From assembly GCA_043764895.1 (NCBI GenBank), contig JAYUJY010000142.1, positions 5,542 to 69,541 on the forward strand: 64,000 bases of DNA, written 5' to 3'. Made by a program: the position numbers and the translations under genes. The notes under the pieces are model-generated. The model did no database searches and was not told where the DNA came from. It worked only from the letters and a program-made list of their open reading frames with translations. Shown piece by piece: positions 34,207-43,590 of this stretch; the first letter of the stretch is position 1; each line of letters opens with the position of its first letter. The DNA is from JAAFJU01 sp043764895. Its GTDB lineage: Bacteria > Cyanobacteriota > Cyanobacteriia > Leptolyngbyales > Leptolyngbyaceae.

Positions 34207-36582
34207 ATGAAGTCGATCGATCAAAGCTTTGTTCCATTCATTGTGATGGATACCGAAGGCCGGGATTTATTACGAGAAATCGCAGTTTTGGATAGTCAGG
34301 GAAAACTGATTTACCAAGCCTGGGTGACTGAACATCCTGATAACTCGTTGCAACGAATTTATACTCAACCTCTGAAGGCCGTATTGTGTGAGTTTTTTGA
34401 GATTGCACGTCAACACACCATTGTCTGTCATAATGCCCAGCACGATCGGCTGGTTATTCAACGCGCTTGTCGGCTAGCCAAAATCCGCTTCCCAGTGCTG
34501 AAGTTTGTCTGTACTGTTGAGCTAGCCCAATCAACTTTCCCCAATTTAACGAGTTACTCTTTAGAATATCTAAGTAAAAAGCTTCGACTCAAGGTTGGTC
34601 AAAAAGATTTCAATCCTCGGCAAGCCCATAGTGCCAAATATGACACTGAGTTTACCTATCAGCTTTACCGCAAGGTTTTAGATATGCAGTCATCATCCTC
34701 TTCGCCCGTGTGGTCATCCCTCAAATCCCAGCCCAATCCCTTTGCCAGTAGTCGAGTTGATACGCCATTTCAGGATCATCCCGACCAGAAGCAGATTTAT
34801 CAGCAGGAATTTGAGCAGCTTAAAGTCGCGATCGGCGAAATTCATCAAGACAAAAATCATCAAAGTCGTGGAGCTGTGGTGATTGGAGAGCCAGGATCAG
34901 GAAAAACCCATCTCATGATGCGATTAGCCCAGGAATTGCTGAAGGTGAATCGGCTACTATTCATCCGACATCCCAATAATCCCGATGCCATTCTCTATCA
35001 CATCTATAGCCGAACACTTGAATCGTTCATCCAGGTTGTTCCAGACACGGAATATACCCAGCTCGAACACCTGATCAGTCACAGTTTCGCAAAACTCATC
35101 CGCACTAGTCGTCACATTAAGCTGACCAGCACAGATCAAGTGATTCTTGTAGCAGTTCAGGAATCTCCACTCAAGCTCTACGAAATTGCTGAAGAAGATA
35201 CTGTAAAAAAGCGTGCGCTATGGGGACATATTGAGAAACGTCTCCAAGAGTGGTGGGTCGAAACCTATGGCTTTTCTGGGTATGCGGCTCAGATTTTGAA
35301 AGGAATTGTTAAATTTTGCAGTTACACTGACTTCCGCCGTAAGAGTATTGTTCAACGGTGGTTAGCAGCAGGCTCATTAAGTCAGGACGATCTAAATCTA
35401 GTTGGGCTGGAGGACTGGCAAGAGAGTATGGGGAAGGAAGAGTTTTCCCTAGAAGCGATCGCGGTTTTTAGCAAGCTATCGATGTTAGATGAGCCATTAT
35501 TGATGGTGTTTGATCAGCTTGAAAGTTTGGGATTACCGCATAACAAAACCCTTCTGCTCAATTTTGGTGAAGCGGTAAAAGAGATTTTTACGCATGTTCC
35601 GAACAGTTTGATTATTTTAAATTTGTTTCCCGATCGCTGGCAGCAGTTTCAGGAAATGCTTTCTCCGGCAGTCGTCGATCGAGTTTCGCAAGTCCAAATC
35701 ACGTTACAACCTCCACAATTAGAGATGCTCCAGCAAATATTAAAGTTAAGAGCACAGGCGATCGATGTCGAGATTACCGATCTATTCACACCAGAAGACC
35801 TAAATGTAATTCTGCATCAACCTTCTATTCGAGGAATGTTAAATTGCGCTGCCAACTATTTTCGATATCGAGTGCATGGTACTCCTTTACCACCTCCTCC
35901 TTTACCACCACCGCCACCGCCTCCACCGCCTCCCATTGAGCGTCGGCTTGAGCTAATTGAATCATGTCTTGTAGACCTTCAGAAACAGATTGCCAATATA
36001 ACTGGAACTGGAACTGGAACTGAACTGACGCAATATTTACAAGCTCAACGTCGATCGCTCTATCAAGAATACCAAAATCCGCAGATTACGACTGACAGCG
36101 ATGACCTCGGAAAACTCACAACAATAGCACAAGCCTTTCAGTTGATTCTCCCGTTAGAAATTGATTATTTACGGTTAGGAAAACGCACACTTCCAGAACA
36201 TCTTGTCTTGATTGGAAAGCGGAAAGTTGCGATCGGATTCTTACAAGTTGATGGCGGATCATTTACCAGCCGAATTAAAAACTGGAATGAACTTGTTGTA
36301 AGCGATCGATCGATTCACTACCAACTTTGGCGTGATGTCCGATTACCTGAAATCAGGGGCAAAGTTGGACGCGACGAAATCGAAAAGCTTAACTATTCCA
36401 AACATGGAGCATTTTTGAGCATGGCTGAGGAAGAAAGACTGGATTTTGAACTCCTTTATTGCTTGATTATCGATATCCAAAACCGTGACCTAGAGATCAC
36501 GTTAGAAGAAGCACTCCAAGACGCAATGATTAACGTTGATCTCAAAGAATCTTGGCTTGTGCAGCTTTTACAAACCCTTTGA
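34207..36582 (+). CDS. DEDDh exonuclease fused to a P-loop NTPase and a C-terminal domain
   Basis: A 791-residue fusion I do not recognise as a named system. Residues 1-155 are a DEDDh 3'-5' exonuclease domain like RNase T or DnaQ-epsilon: D15-T-E17, NAQHD with D80, and H141...D146. Residues about 200-555 form a P-loop NTPase: Walker A GEPGSGKT at 227-234 and Walker B LLMVFDQLE at 431-439, with helical lid sequence resembling ORC/STAND-type ATPases. A 17-residue proline-rich hinge (560-576) leads to a C-terminal domain of about 215 residues. That domain contains LGKRTLPEHLVLIGKRKVAI and is of unknown fold. No helicase, polymerase or membrane motifs. It stands alone between tonB-like and pyrG; a defence or nucleic-acid surveillance role is an inference. 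Confidence 0.8.
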   Translation: MKSIDQSFVPFIVMDTEGRDLLREIAVLDSQGKLIYQAWVTEHPDNSLQRIYTQPLKAVLCEFFEIARQHTIVCHNAQHDRLVIQRACRLAKIRFPVLKFVCTVELAQSTFPNLTSYSLEYLSKKLRLKVGQKDFNPRQAHSAKYDTEFTYQLYRKVLDMQSSSSSPVWSSLKSQPNPFASSRVDTPFQDHPDQKQIYQQEFEQLKVAIGEIHQDKNHQSRGAVVIGEPGSGKTHLMMRLAQELLKVNRLLFIRHPNNPDAILYHIYSRTLESFIQVVPDTEYTQLEHLISHSFAKLIRTSRHIKLTSTDQVILVAVQESPLKLYEIAEEDTVKKRALWGHIEKRLQEWWVETYGFSGYAAQILKGIVKFCSYTDFRRKSIVQRWLAAGSLSQDDLNLVGLEDWQESMGKEEFSLEAIAVFSKLSMLDEPLLMVFDQLESLGLPHNKTLLLNFGEAVKEIFTHVPNSLIILNLFPDRWQQFQEMLSPAVVDRVSQVQITLQPPQLEMLQQILKLRAQAIDVEITDLFTPEDLNVILHQPSIRGMLNCAANYFRYRVHGTPLPPPPLPPPPPPPPPPIERRLELIESCLVDLQKQIANITGTGTGTELTQYLQAQRRSLYQEYQNPQITTDSDDLGKLTTIAQAFQLILPLEIDYLRLGKRTLPEHLVLIGKRKVAIGFLQVDGGSFTSRIKNWNELVVSDRSIHYQLWRDVRLPEIRGKVGRDEIEKLNYSKHGAFLSMAEEERLDFELLYCLIIDIQNRDLEITLEEALQDAMINVDLKESWLVQLLQTL

Positions 36583-36626
36583 TAGGCTTACGACCTGAGA
36601 ATCACGATCGAACCCCACTCAATCGT

Positions 36627-38234
36627 CTACGTCTTCTCAAATCGCTCAAAGGCGGCGGTCATAAAGCCCTTGAACAAGGGGTGAGAACTACTTGGACGAG
36701 ACTGAAACTCGGGGTGAAATTGGCTGGCGATGAAGAACGGATGTCCTGGCAATTCAATGATTTCTACAAGGCGATCGTTGGGGGACGATCCGCTGATGTG
36801 GTAGCCGCTAGAGATAAATTGCGAACGATAGTGATTGTTGAACTCATAGCGATGGCGGTGGCGTTCGTAAATGACTTCTTTGCCGTAGAGTTCTAGCGTT
36901 TTTGTTCCTGTTGCCAGTTTGCACGGATACACCCCTAATCGCATTGTGCCGCCAAGATCCACCACGTCTTGTTGTTCGGGCAATAAGTTGATAATAGGAT
37001 TAATAGCATCAGCCTTGAACTCCGCACTGTGAGCATCGTCTAGCTTTGCAACATTCCGCGCCCATTCGATGACGGCGCATTGCATTCCTAGGCATAGTCC
37101 TAGAAACGGCACTTGGTTTTCACGCGCATACCGAATCGCCTCGATTTTGCCATCAACGCCTCGAATGCCAAACCCACCGGGAACTAAGATGCCATGGACA
37201 CCGCTCAAATACTGTTCTGCGCCATTCGCTTCGATGTCTTCGGAGTTGATCCATTTGAGTTTGAGGCTATTTCCGGTGGCGATCGCTGCATGTCGCAATG
37301 CCTCAACCACGGACAAATACGCATCCCCAAGCTGCACATACTTCCCAACTAGGGCAATCTCAATCTCTTGGCTGGGACTGTACATGCGATCGACAAGGGT
37401 TTGCCAGCTTGCGAGATCGGGGACGCGCGTCTCCATATTCAGTAGCTTAATGGCCTGAATCGCCAATCCCTCCTGCTCCATAATCAGCGGGACCTCGTAG
37501 ATGCTGCGGACATCAGGGCAAGTGATAACGCATTCTAAGTCCACGTCACAGAATTCGGCGAGCTTAGCTTTCATGCCTGTCTCTAGCGGACGATCGCAGC
37601 GACATACTAGGACATCCGGCTGAATCCCGATCGATCGGAGTTCTTTGACGGAGTGTTGGGTGGGTTTGGTTTTGAGTTCGCCGGAAGCAGGAATGAACGG
37701 CACTAGGGTGACATGGGTGTACATGACATTTTTGCGGCCCACGTCTTTGCGGAACTGACGGATGGCTTCGAGATAGGGGAGGGATTCGATGTCGCCGACG
37801 GTGCCGCCGATTTCGGTAATGACGACATCAGGATTGGTGTTTCGGGCAACGCGACGGATACGTTCTTTGATTTCGTTAGTGATGTGCGGAATGACTTGCA
37901 CCGTGCCGCCATTGTAATCGCCGCGCCGTTCTTTATTAATCACCGATTGATAAATCGATCCGGTGGTAACGCTGTTGAGCCGGGACATGGAAGTATCGGT
38001 GAAGCGCTCGTAGTGGCCGAGGTCGAGGTCGGTCTCCGCGCCATCTTCAGTTACAAAAACTTCCCCATGTTGGTAGGGACTCATGGTGCCGGGATCGACG
38101 TTCAAGTAGGGGTCGAGCTTGAGAATCGAGACGGTGTAATTGCGAGATTTTAGCAGCCGCCCTAGGCTCGCCGCAACAATCCCCTTACCGATTCCAGACA
38201 CTACGCCACCAGTCACAAAGACAAATTTCGTCAT
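36627..38234 (-). CDS. pyrG: CTP synthase
   Basis: A 535-residue CTP synthase, which makes CTP from UTP, ATP and glutamine. The N-terminal synthetase domain begins MTKFVFVTGGVVSGIGKGI and has the UTP-site region MSPYQHGEVFVTEDGAETDL. The C-terminal class I glutamine amidotransferase has the catalytic Cys in FLGLCLGMQCAVIEWAR and His/Glu in ASQFHPEFQSRP. Full-length and typical. Convergent with the DEDDh-NTPase gene, 44 bp apart. Confidence 0.97.
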   Translation of the reverse strand: MTKFVFVTGGVVSGIGKGIVAASLGRLLKSRNYTVSILKLDPYLNVDPGTMSPYQHGEVFVTEDGAETDLDLGHYERFTDTSMSRLNSVTTGSIYQSVINKERRGDYNGGTVQVIPHITNEIKERIRRVARNTNPDVVITEIGGTVGDIESLPYLEAIRQFRKDVGRKNVMYTHVTLVPFIPASGELKTKPTQHSVKELRSIGIQPDVLVCRCDRPLETGMKAKLAEFCDVDLECVITCPDVRSIYEVPLIMEQEGLAIQAIKLLNMETRVPDLASWQTLVDRMYSPSQEIEIALVGKYVQLGDAYLSVVEALRHAAIATGNSLKLKWINSEDIEANGAEQYLSGVHGILVPGGFGIRGVDGKIEAIRYARENQVPFLGLCLGMQCAVIEWARNVAKLDDAHSAEFKADAINPIINLLPEQQDVVDLGGTMRLGVYPCKLATGTKTLELYGKEVIYERHRHRYEFNNHYRSQFISSGYHISGSSPNDRLVEIIELPGHPFFIASQFHPEFQSRPSSSHPLFKGFMTAAFERFEKT

Positions 38235-38406
38235 AGAAAAGGGAGATATGCGATCGCAGAATTACCCGACACATTGTAAAGCAAGCCAGTGACCATCCAC
38301 CATATCTACCCCCAATCTACTCCCAGTCCATGGATGAGGAACTCCCGCAATCTTCGATCAGGGTCAGGGACGATCGAAGGCTCTAAGGGTGTGAAGGGCG
38401 GTCGCA

Positions 38407-38473
38407 GTCGATCGTTTGCGTTGGCTTATGCGGATACCGCCTGCCATTCCGTATTCGGGGCTGTCTTTTCCGT
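38407..38473 (-). repeat. Duplicate fragment of the gene at 39513, left copy
   Basis: 67 bp matching 39541-39607 with four mismatches, in the same orientation. Read on the minus strand it still codes GKDSPEYGMAGGIRISQRKR, so it is a piece of the 119-residue gene at 39513-39872 and not an independent gene. Together the two copies bracket the Rpn-type nuclease gene. The rest of the stretch from 38235 to 38526 shows nothing else I can identify. Confidence 0.85.
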
Positions 38474-38526
38474 CAGCCATTAAATTCAAGATGTAGTACA
38501 GTATTGTAGCTGGATTATTGTTCTCA

Positions 38527-39438
38527 ATGAGTATGTCTAACCATTCAGATCCACCGCTAATCGTGGATGAATCTGTCAGTCATGACCAAAACTTCAAGGA
38601 GCTAATTTCTACATTTTTCATGGAATTTCTGGAATTGTTTTTGCCAGAATTTGCGGCGACGATTGATCCGACTTCGGTTACTTTCTTGCAGCAAGAGTAC
38701 TTTGTTGATTTGGTCGAGGGTGAGGAGAAAATAGTGGATTTATTGGCGGAGGTGAAGCTGGCTGGGGAAGAGGCCACAATTTTAATTCACTTGGAACCCC
38801 AATCCAGCGCACAGACGATTTTTCCACAGCGATTATTTTTCTACTTTGCACGACTTTATCAAAAGCACCTGAAACCGATTTATCCAATCGCAGTTTTCTC
38901 CTACGACAAACCGAAGAAAGCAGCTAAAACTAGCCATATAGTCGGGTTTCCGCATCTGAAAGTGTTGGAGTTCAATTTTGCAGCGATTCAATTAAATCAG
39001 TTGGACTGGCGGGATTATCTCGGTCAGTCAAACCCTGTGGCCGCAGCTCTGATGTCCAAGATGAAGATTGCTAAAAAAGACCGTCCGAAAGTGAAGGCAG
39101 AGTGTTTACGACTGTTGGTGACGTTAAAGCTGGATCCGGCAAAAAGTCGATTGATTTCAAAATTTGTGGACAGTTATCTCCGTTTAGATGTGAAGGAAGA
39201 GGAGATGTTTCAGTCTGAAATTGATAGAATGGGAATGAATCAAAAGGAGGAAATTATGCAAACGATGACAAGCTGGGAAGAGAAGGGCATGGAGAAGGGC
39301 ATGGAGAAGGGTCTTGAGAAGGCTACACAGTCGATCGCACTCAATATGCTCCGCAAGAATTTGGATTTAGAGACGATCGCTGAAGTCACTGGACTGACGA
39401 TCGCTCAACTTCAACAGCTTCAAGTTGATAACCAGTAG
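38527..39438 (+). CDS. Rpn/DUF4351-type PD-(D/E)XK nuclease-like protein
   Basis: A protein of about 303 residues from the ATG at 38527; the frame is open from a TTG at 38518. It has the Rpn/transposase-like nuclease core: a leading F-KELISTFFMEFLELF helix, then the catalytic-type segment VDLLAEVKL...TILIHLEPQ near residues 76-97. The C-terminal region holds a Gly-Met-Glu-Lys repeat (EKGMEKGMEKG) and a terminal helix pair (AEVTGLTIAQLQQLQ), a layout frequent in this cyanobacterial family. It lies between two copies of a 67-bp fragment of the neighbouring gene. Confidence 0.82.
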   Translation: MSMSNHSDPPLIVDESVSHDQNFKELISTFFMEFLELFLPEFAATIDPTSVTFLQQEYFVDLVEGEEKIVDLLAEVKLAGEEATILIHLEPQSSAQTIFPQRLFFYFARLYQKHLKPIYPIAVFSYDKPKKAAKTSHIVGFPHLKVLEFNFAAIQLNQLDWRDYLGQSNPVAAALMSKMKIAKKDRPKVKAECLRLLVTLKLDPAKSRLISKFVDSYLRLDVKEEEMFQSEIDRMGMNQKEEIMQTMTSWEEKGMEKGMEKGLEKATQSIALNMLRKNLDLETIAEVTGLTIAQLQQLQVDNQ

Positions 39439-39512
39439 CCCAATCAAACTAAAGAGTTGGACGAACGCCTTCAAGCCAAAGGGATTCTGAGGTGAGGGCG
39501 ATCGCTATGTTT

Positions 39513-39872
39513 TTAAGCGGCGGTGTCGATCGCTTTTCGGGTCGATCGTTTGCGTTGGCTTTTGCGAATGCCGCCTGCCATTCCGTATTCGGGACTGTCT
39601 TTTCCGTATTCAAAGGCGACGCCGATTAATGTTTTTTCGGAAAAGGTGCTGACGGCTTTTTCGGCTTCGATCATGGCGTTTCGATCGGCATCTAGACGGG
39701 AGAGGGTTGTGTTGTAGGCATCAACTTTTTGGCGTGCGGCTTCGATGATGGTGTGAAAGGCTTCGGTGGTGATGCCTTTGCCGAGATCGAGATTGGGGTT
39801 GATCGATTTTAATCCGGCTAGGCGTCCTGAGGCTTTGTCGATGATGTCTGAGCTTCTTTTGATGCGTGGCAT
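39513..39872 (-). CDS. Small basic protein, cyanobacterial hypothetical
   Basis: 119 residues from the ATG at 39872, which has AGGAA eight bases upstream. The frame is open to 39998, but that extension merely translates a repeat. The protein begins MPRIKRSSDIIDKASGRLAG, is helical, and ends in a basic motif FEYGKDSPEYGMAGG followed by RKSQRKRSTRK. I have no function. Part of its 3' coding sequence is duplicated at 38407-38473. Confidence 0.65.
   Translation of the reverse strand: MPRIKRSSDIIDKASGRLAGLKSINPNLDLGKGITTEAFHTIIEAARQKVDAYNTTLSRLDADRNAMIEAEKAVSTFSEKTLIGVAFEYGKDSPEYGMAGGIRKSQRKRSTRKAIDTAA
39541..39607 (-). repeat. 67-bp direct repeat, right copy inside the small basic gene
   Basis: The resident copy of the 67-bp direct repeat (see 38407-38473). 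It covers codons near residues 88-110 of the 119-residue gene. The final nine codons and stop lie outside the repeat. Confidence 0.85.
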
Positions 39873-39956
39873 TTGCAATTCCTGATATTTGTTTAGGTTT
39901 GAATATCCTGAGAATGCCCACGAAAATACCGATACGTAACATCTGAGTTTCGGAGA

Positions 39957-40055
39957 GAGTTGGGGATTTTTTAATTGAGTTAGGGATTTTTTAATCAAGA
40001 TGCGGGGATGCTGATTTAGAAAAACTTATGGGAATTTGAGTTGGGGATTTTTTTA
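39957..40055. repeat. GAGTTGGGGATTTTTTAA repeats upstream of the RM gene
   Basis: Three near-identical words of the type GAGTT(G/A)GGGATTTTTT at 39957, 39976 and 40038. Their complement resembles the 40-bp tandem repeats at 43591-43790, which lie in inverse orientation on the other side of the RM gene. The remainder of 39873-40251 is G/T-rich and shows no gene. Confidence 0.7.
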
Positions 40056-40251
40056 GAGGGATGGGGGGCGATCGGGAGTTTTGGGGGAGGGGTAATCGGG
40101 CTTTGATGCTACAAAGTTTAACGGGAAGGGAAAAATGTCCTGACTTTATTATTCTAGTTTGAGGAATTAAAGGGCAAAAGTGAGGTATAAGGGAGATGCT
40201 GAGAATTAGCGCTCAATTGGCTTAGGCTTTACTGCTCCCGGAGTCTCAATT

Positions 40252-43200
40252 ATGTCTCGATTGCTGGTTAGTCAATATCATTCGGAAGTGCAGAAAATTG
40301 TTCAGTATGGCGGATCTCGGAAGGAGACGAGTATTCGGAATGCGTTTGAGCGATTGCTGAATGATTATTGTAAGCCTCGTAATTATTTGTTGATTCCGGA
40401 GTTGGATTTTAAGACGAAGTTTAATACGACGGTTTTTCCGGATGGGACGGTGAAGGATGCGATTCGGCTGGAGCATGGGTGGTGGGAGAGTAAGGATCAG
40501 TATGACAATTTAGATAAGGAGATTGAGAAGAAGTTTGAGAAGGGGTATCCGGATGAGAATATTTTGTTTGAGGATTCGCAGACTGCGGTGCTGATTCAGC
40601 ATGGGCGGGAGCAGTTGCGGGTGTTGATGAAGGATGCGGATAAGCTGGATGGATTGCTGAATACGTTTGTGGATTATGAACGATCGGAGGTGCGAGATTT
40701 TCGATCGGCGATTACGAAGTTTAAGGAAGATATTCCGCATATTTTGGTAGCGTTGCGGGACATTATTAATGAGACAGAAAAGACGAATGGGACGTTTTGC
40801 GATCGGCGGAATGCGTTTTTAGAGGTGTGTCGGCAGTCGATTAATCCGGAGATTGAGATTTTTGATATTCATGAGATGTTAATTCAGCACATTTTGACGG
40901 AGGATATTTTTACGAATATTTTTCATGAGTCGCAGTTTCATCGTGAGAACAATATTGCACGGGAATTGTCGGAGATTATTAATACGTTTTTTACGGGTGC
41001 GACGCGGCGAAATACGCTGAAGAGTATTGAACATTATTATGCGGTAATTCGTCGATGTTCGGAAAATATTGTGAATCATCATGAGAAGCAGAAGTTTCTC
41101 AAAGCAATTTATGAGAATTTTTATAAGGCGTATAATCCGAAGGCGGCCGATCGGTTGGGGATTGTGTATACGCCGAATGAGATTGTGAAGTTCATGATTG
41201 AGAGTACGGATTATCTGGTGCATAAGCATTTTGGGAAGCTGTTGGCTGATCCGGGGGTAGAGATTTTGGATCCTTGTACGGGGACGGGGACTTATGTGAC
41301 GGAGTTGATTGAGTATTTGCCTGCGGATAAGTTGGAACATAAGTATAAGCATGAGATTCATTGTAATGAGATGGCGATTTTGCCTTATTACATTGCGAAT
41401 CTGAATATTGAATATACCTATCAGCAGAAGATGGGAAAGTATGAGGAGTTTCAGAATATTTGTTTAGTTGATACGCTCGATCATTGTGGATTTGAAGGGA
41501 AACAATTTGATTTGTTTTCGATGAGTGTTCAGAATACCGCGAGAATTCAGGATCAGAACGATCGTAAAATTTCGGTGATTATTGGCAATCCGCCATATAA
41601 CGCCAATCAAGAAAGTGAAAACGAAAACAATAAAAACCGTGTCTATGAATCTATAGATAATAGGATCAAGCAAACTTATATTAGGGAAAGTTCTGCTCAA
41701 AAGACAAAGATCTATGATCCATATACAAGATTTTTTCGTTGGGCTTCAGATCGATTAGATGAAAATGGGGTTCTCGTTTTTATTACCAATTCATCATTTC
41801 TTGAGAAAAGGTCTTTTGATGGCTTTAGAAAGTCTGTGTCGAAAGAATTTCATGAAATATATATTGTTGATTTAGGTGGTGATGTTCGTGTAAATCCAAA
41901 GATTTCAGGAACAACTCACAACGTGTTTGGAATTCAGACAGGAGTCACTATAAGCTTTATGGTCAAAAAGCTCTCTGCTAACAATGAAGATTGTAAAATA
42001 TTCTATACAAGAAGACCAGAATTTGAAACATCTGATGACAAGCTCAAGTTTATAACTGTTAATAGAATCAATCAAATTTCGTTTGATCACATTAATCCAG
42101 ATAGAAAAGGCAACTGGTTGAATTTGACCAGTAGTAATTTTGGTCAACTGATAGCGTTGACCGACAAGAGTATTAAAAATTCAAAGACTAATGAAGAAGC
42201 TATTTTCAAACTCTTTTCTTTGGGTGTTGTTACAAATAGGGATGAATGGGTTTATGACTTTTCAAAACAAAAGCTTACTGATAAAATGAATTTCTTCTTT
42301 GATATGTATCAGAGAGAGTTCTCCACTCTTTTTGATGCCAAAAATAAGAAAATCAAGGAGTTTGTCAATGATAATTTGTCTCAAGAAATCAAATGGACAA
42401 GAGCATTAAAGAATCAATTAAGACAGGGAAAAAAAGTCGCTTTTGAAGAAGAGAAAATACTTAGGGTTTCTTATCGCCCCTTTACGAAAAAATTTCTTTG
42501 CTACAGTAAATTTGTGAATGAAATGCAATATCAAATTCCTGCAATATTTCCATCGGGAAAGGAAAACGTTGCAATATATTGTACCGATGCTGGTACACAA
42601 TCTCCATTTATGGTTGTTTCCATTAGTCAAATTCCAGACTCACATCTTGTAGGAACTACAGCTCAATGTCTTCCGCTTTATCGTTATGATGAAAAAGGCG
42701 ATCGAATCGACAACATTACCGACTGGGGTTTAACTCAATTTCAAACTCATTACAACGATTCCACAATCAAAAAAGAAAACATCTTCCACTACACCTACGC
42801 TGTTCTTCACCATCCCGCCTACAGCACCAAATACGAACTCAATCTCAAACGCGAATTTCCCCGCTTACCGTTCTATCCCGACTTTCATCAATGGGCAACC
42901 TGGGGTAAAACCCTGATGGATCTCCATCTCAACTACGAAACGATCGAACCTCATAACCTAAAGCGCACCGAAACTGCCACCAAACCAAACCCAAAAGCCA
43001 AACTAAAAGCAGACAAAATAACCGGGCAGATTATTCTAGATGACAATACCGAACTGACGGGAATCCCCACGATCGCCTGGGACTACAAACTCGGCAATCG
43101 ATCGGCGCTTGAATGGATTCTCGATCAATACAAAGAAAAGAAACCCAAAGATCCAACCATCCGCGAGAAATTCAACACCTACAAATTTGCTGATTACAAA

Positions 43201-43302
43201 GAACACGTCATCGACCTACTTCAGCGAGTCTGCACCGTTAGCATTCAGACGATGGAAGTCATCCAACAAATGCCCGATACTGTAGATCATCAGAAACCGT
43301 AA
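40252..43302 (+). CDS. Single-polypeptide restriction-modification enzyme (nuclease + N6-adenine MTase + specificity region)
   Basis: A 1016-residue fused RM enzyme. A PD-(D/E)XK nuclease site lies near the N-terminus (FPDGTVKDAIRLEHGWWESK, with D69, E79 and K81). A helical connector (about 150-320) leads to the methyltransferase: motif I EILDPCTGTGTYVTELIEYL near 340 and catalytic NPPY near 446. A target-recognition-like region follows from about 480 on. The MTase half resembles type ISP enzymes, but no helicase motifs are present, so type IIG-like action is more likely. Codon third positions change abruptly along the gene: mostly G/T to about 41510, AT-rich to about 42680, C/A-rich to the end. 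The frame is intact throughout. Confidence 0.87.
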   Translation: MSRLLVSQYHSEVQKIVQYGGSRKETSIRNAFERLLNDYCKPRNYLLIPELDFKTKFNTTVFPDGTVKDAIRLEHGWWESKDQYDNLDKEIEKKFEKGYPDENILFEDSQTAVLIQHGREQLRVLMKDADKLDGLLNTFVDYERSEVRDFRSAITKFKEDIPHILVALRDIINETEKTNGTFCDRRNAFLEVCRQSINPEIEIFDIHEMLIQHILTEDIFTNIFHESQFHRENNIARELSEIINTFFTGATRRNTLKSIEHYYAVIRRCSENIVNHHEKQKFLKAIYENFYKAYNPKAADRLGIVYTPNEIVKFMIESTDYLVHKHFGKLLADPGVEILDPCTGTGTYVTELIEYLPADKLEHKYKHEIHCNEMAILPYYIANLNIEYTYQQKMGKYEEFQNICLVDTLDHCGFEGKQFDLFSMSVQNTARIQDQNDRKISVIIGNPPYNANQESENENNKNRVYESIDNRIKQTYIRESSAQKTKIYDPYTRFFRWASDRLDENGVLVFITNSSFLEKRSFDGFRKSVSKEFHEIYIVDLGGDVRVNPKISGTTHNVFGIQTGVTISFMVKKLSANNEDCKIFYTRRPEFETSDDKLKFITVNRINQISFDHINPDRKGNWLNLTSSNFGQLIALTDKSIKNSKTNEEAIFKLFSLGVVTNRDEWVYDFSKQKLTDKMNFFFDMYQREFSTLFDAKNKKIKEFVNDNLSQEIKWTRALKNQLRQGKKVAFEEEKILRVSYRPFTKKFLCYSKFVNEMQYQIPAIFPSGKENVAIYCTDAGTQSPFMVVSISQIPDSHLVGTTAQCLPLYRYDEKGDRIDNITDWGLTQFQTHYNDSTIKKENIFHYTYAVLHHPAYSTKYELNLKREFPRLPFYPDFHQWATWGKTLMDLHLNYETIEPHNLKRTETATKPNPKAKLKADKITGQIILDDNTELTGIPTIAWDYKLGNRSALEWILDQYKEKKPKDPTIREKFNTYKFADYKEHVIDLLQRVCTVSIQTMEVIQQMPDTVDHQKP

Positions 43303-43321
43303 ATAAAAAGGAGGAAGCATC

Positions 43322-43543
43322 ATGGTTCAGCCAATCATTCTAGAGAAATTAGAATAGTTGTCAGAGTCATTGCAAACTGAGGTCTTGCACTATATTGAGT
43401 TTCTGTCTGAGCGATATCCAAAAACGAATAGTGATCCGATCGAGCCTCGTGCTAAACGGGGTGGATTGGGTAGCTTGAAAGGTCAGATTTGGATGTCAGA
43501 TGATTTTGATGCGCCGCTTGAAGATATGCAGGAGTACATGTAA
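43322..43543 (+). pseudogene. VapB/DUF2281-type antitoxin with an in-frame amber codon
   Basis: Translation from the ATG at 43322 gives MVQPIILEKLE, a TAG at 43355-43357, then LSESLQTEVLHYIEFLSERY continuing in the same frame to GQIWMSDDFDAPLEDMQEYM and a normal stop. The ending is the standard C-terminus of DUF2281 antitoxins. A CAG-to-TAG change would explain the break. It is 19 bp after the RM gene and directly precedes a toxin remnant, so the module is probably dead. Confidence 0.78.
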
Positions 43544-43545
43544 CC

Positions 43546-43581
43546 ATGCAATTTTTGATTGATAACCATGTTTTGATATGA
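43546..43581 (+). pseudogene. VapC (PIN toxin) start remnant
   Basis: Two bases after the antitoxin stop, an ATG opens MQFLIDNHVLI then TGA. This matches the first residues of VapC PIN-domain toxins, including the first catalytic Asp, but the rest of the gene is missing and 40-bp tandem repeats begin 10 bp later. Confidence 0.7.
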
Positions 43582-43590
43582 TCCTTAGAA

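Noticed and set aside
34207..36582. DNA polymerase III epsilon (dnaQ)
   Set aside because: Only the first 155 residues are DEDDh-like; the remainder is an NTPase and unknown domain, with no clamp-binding or polymerase context.
39873..39998. N-terminal extension of the small basic gene (ORF to 39998)
   Set aside because: The extension translates the AAAAAATCCC repeat words and a Shine-Dalgarno stands at the internal ATG (39872).
40246..41361. Several Arg/Leu/Ile-rich minus-strand frames opposite the RM gene
   Set aside because: They are produced by the G/T third-position bias of the RM gene; compositions (runs of RILHQHP-type) are not protein-like.
43546..43581. Small functional peptide gene
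   Set aside because: The 11 residues match a VapC start, so a truncated toxin is the better explanation.
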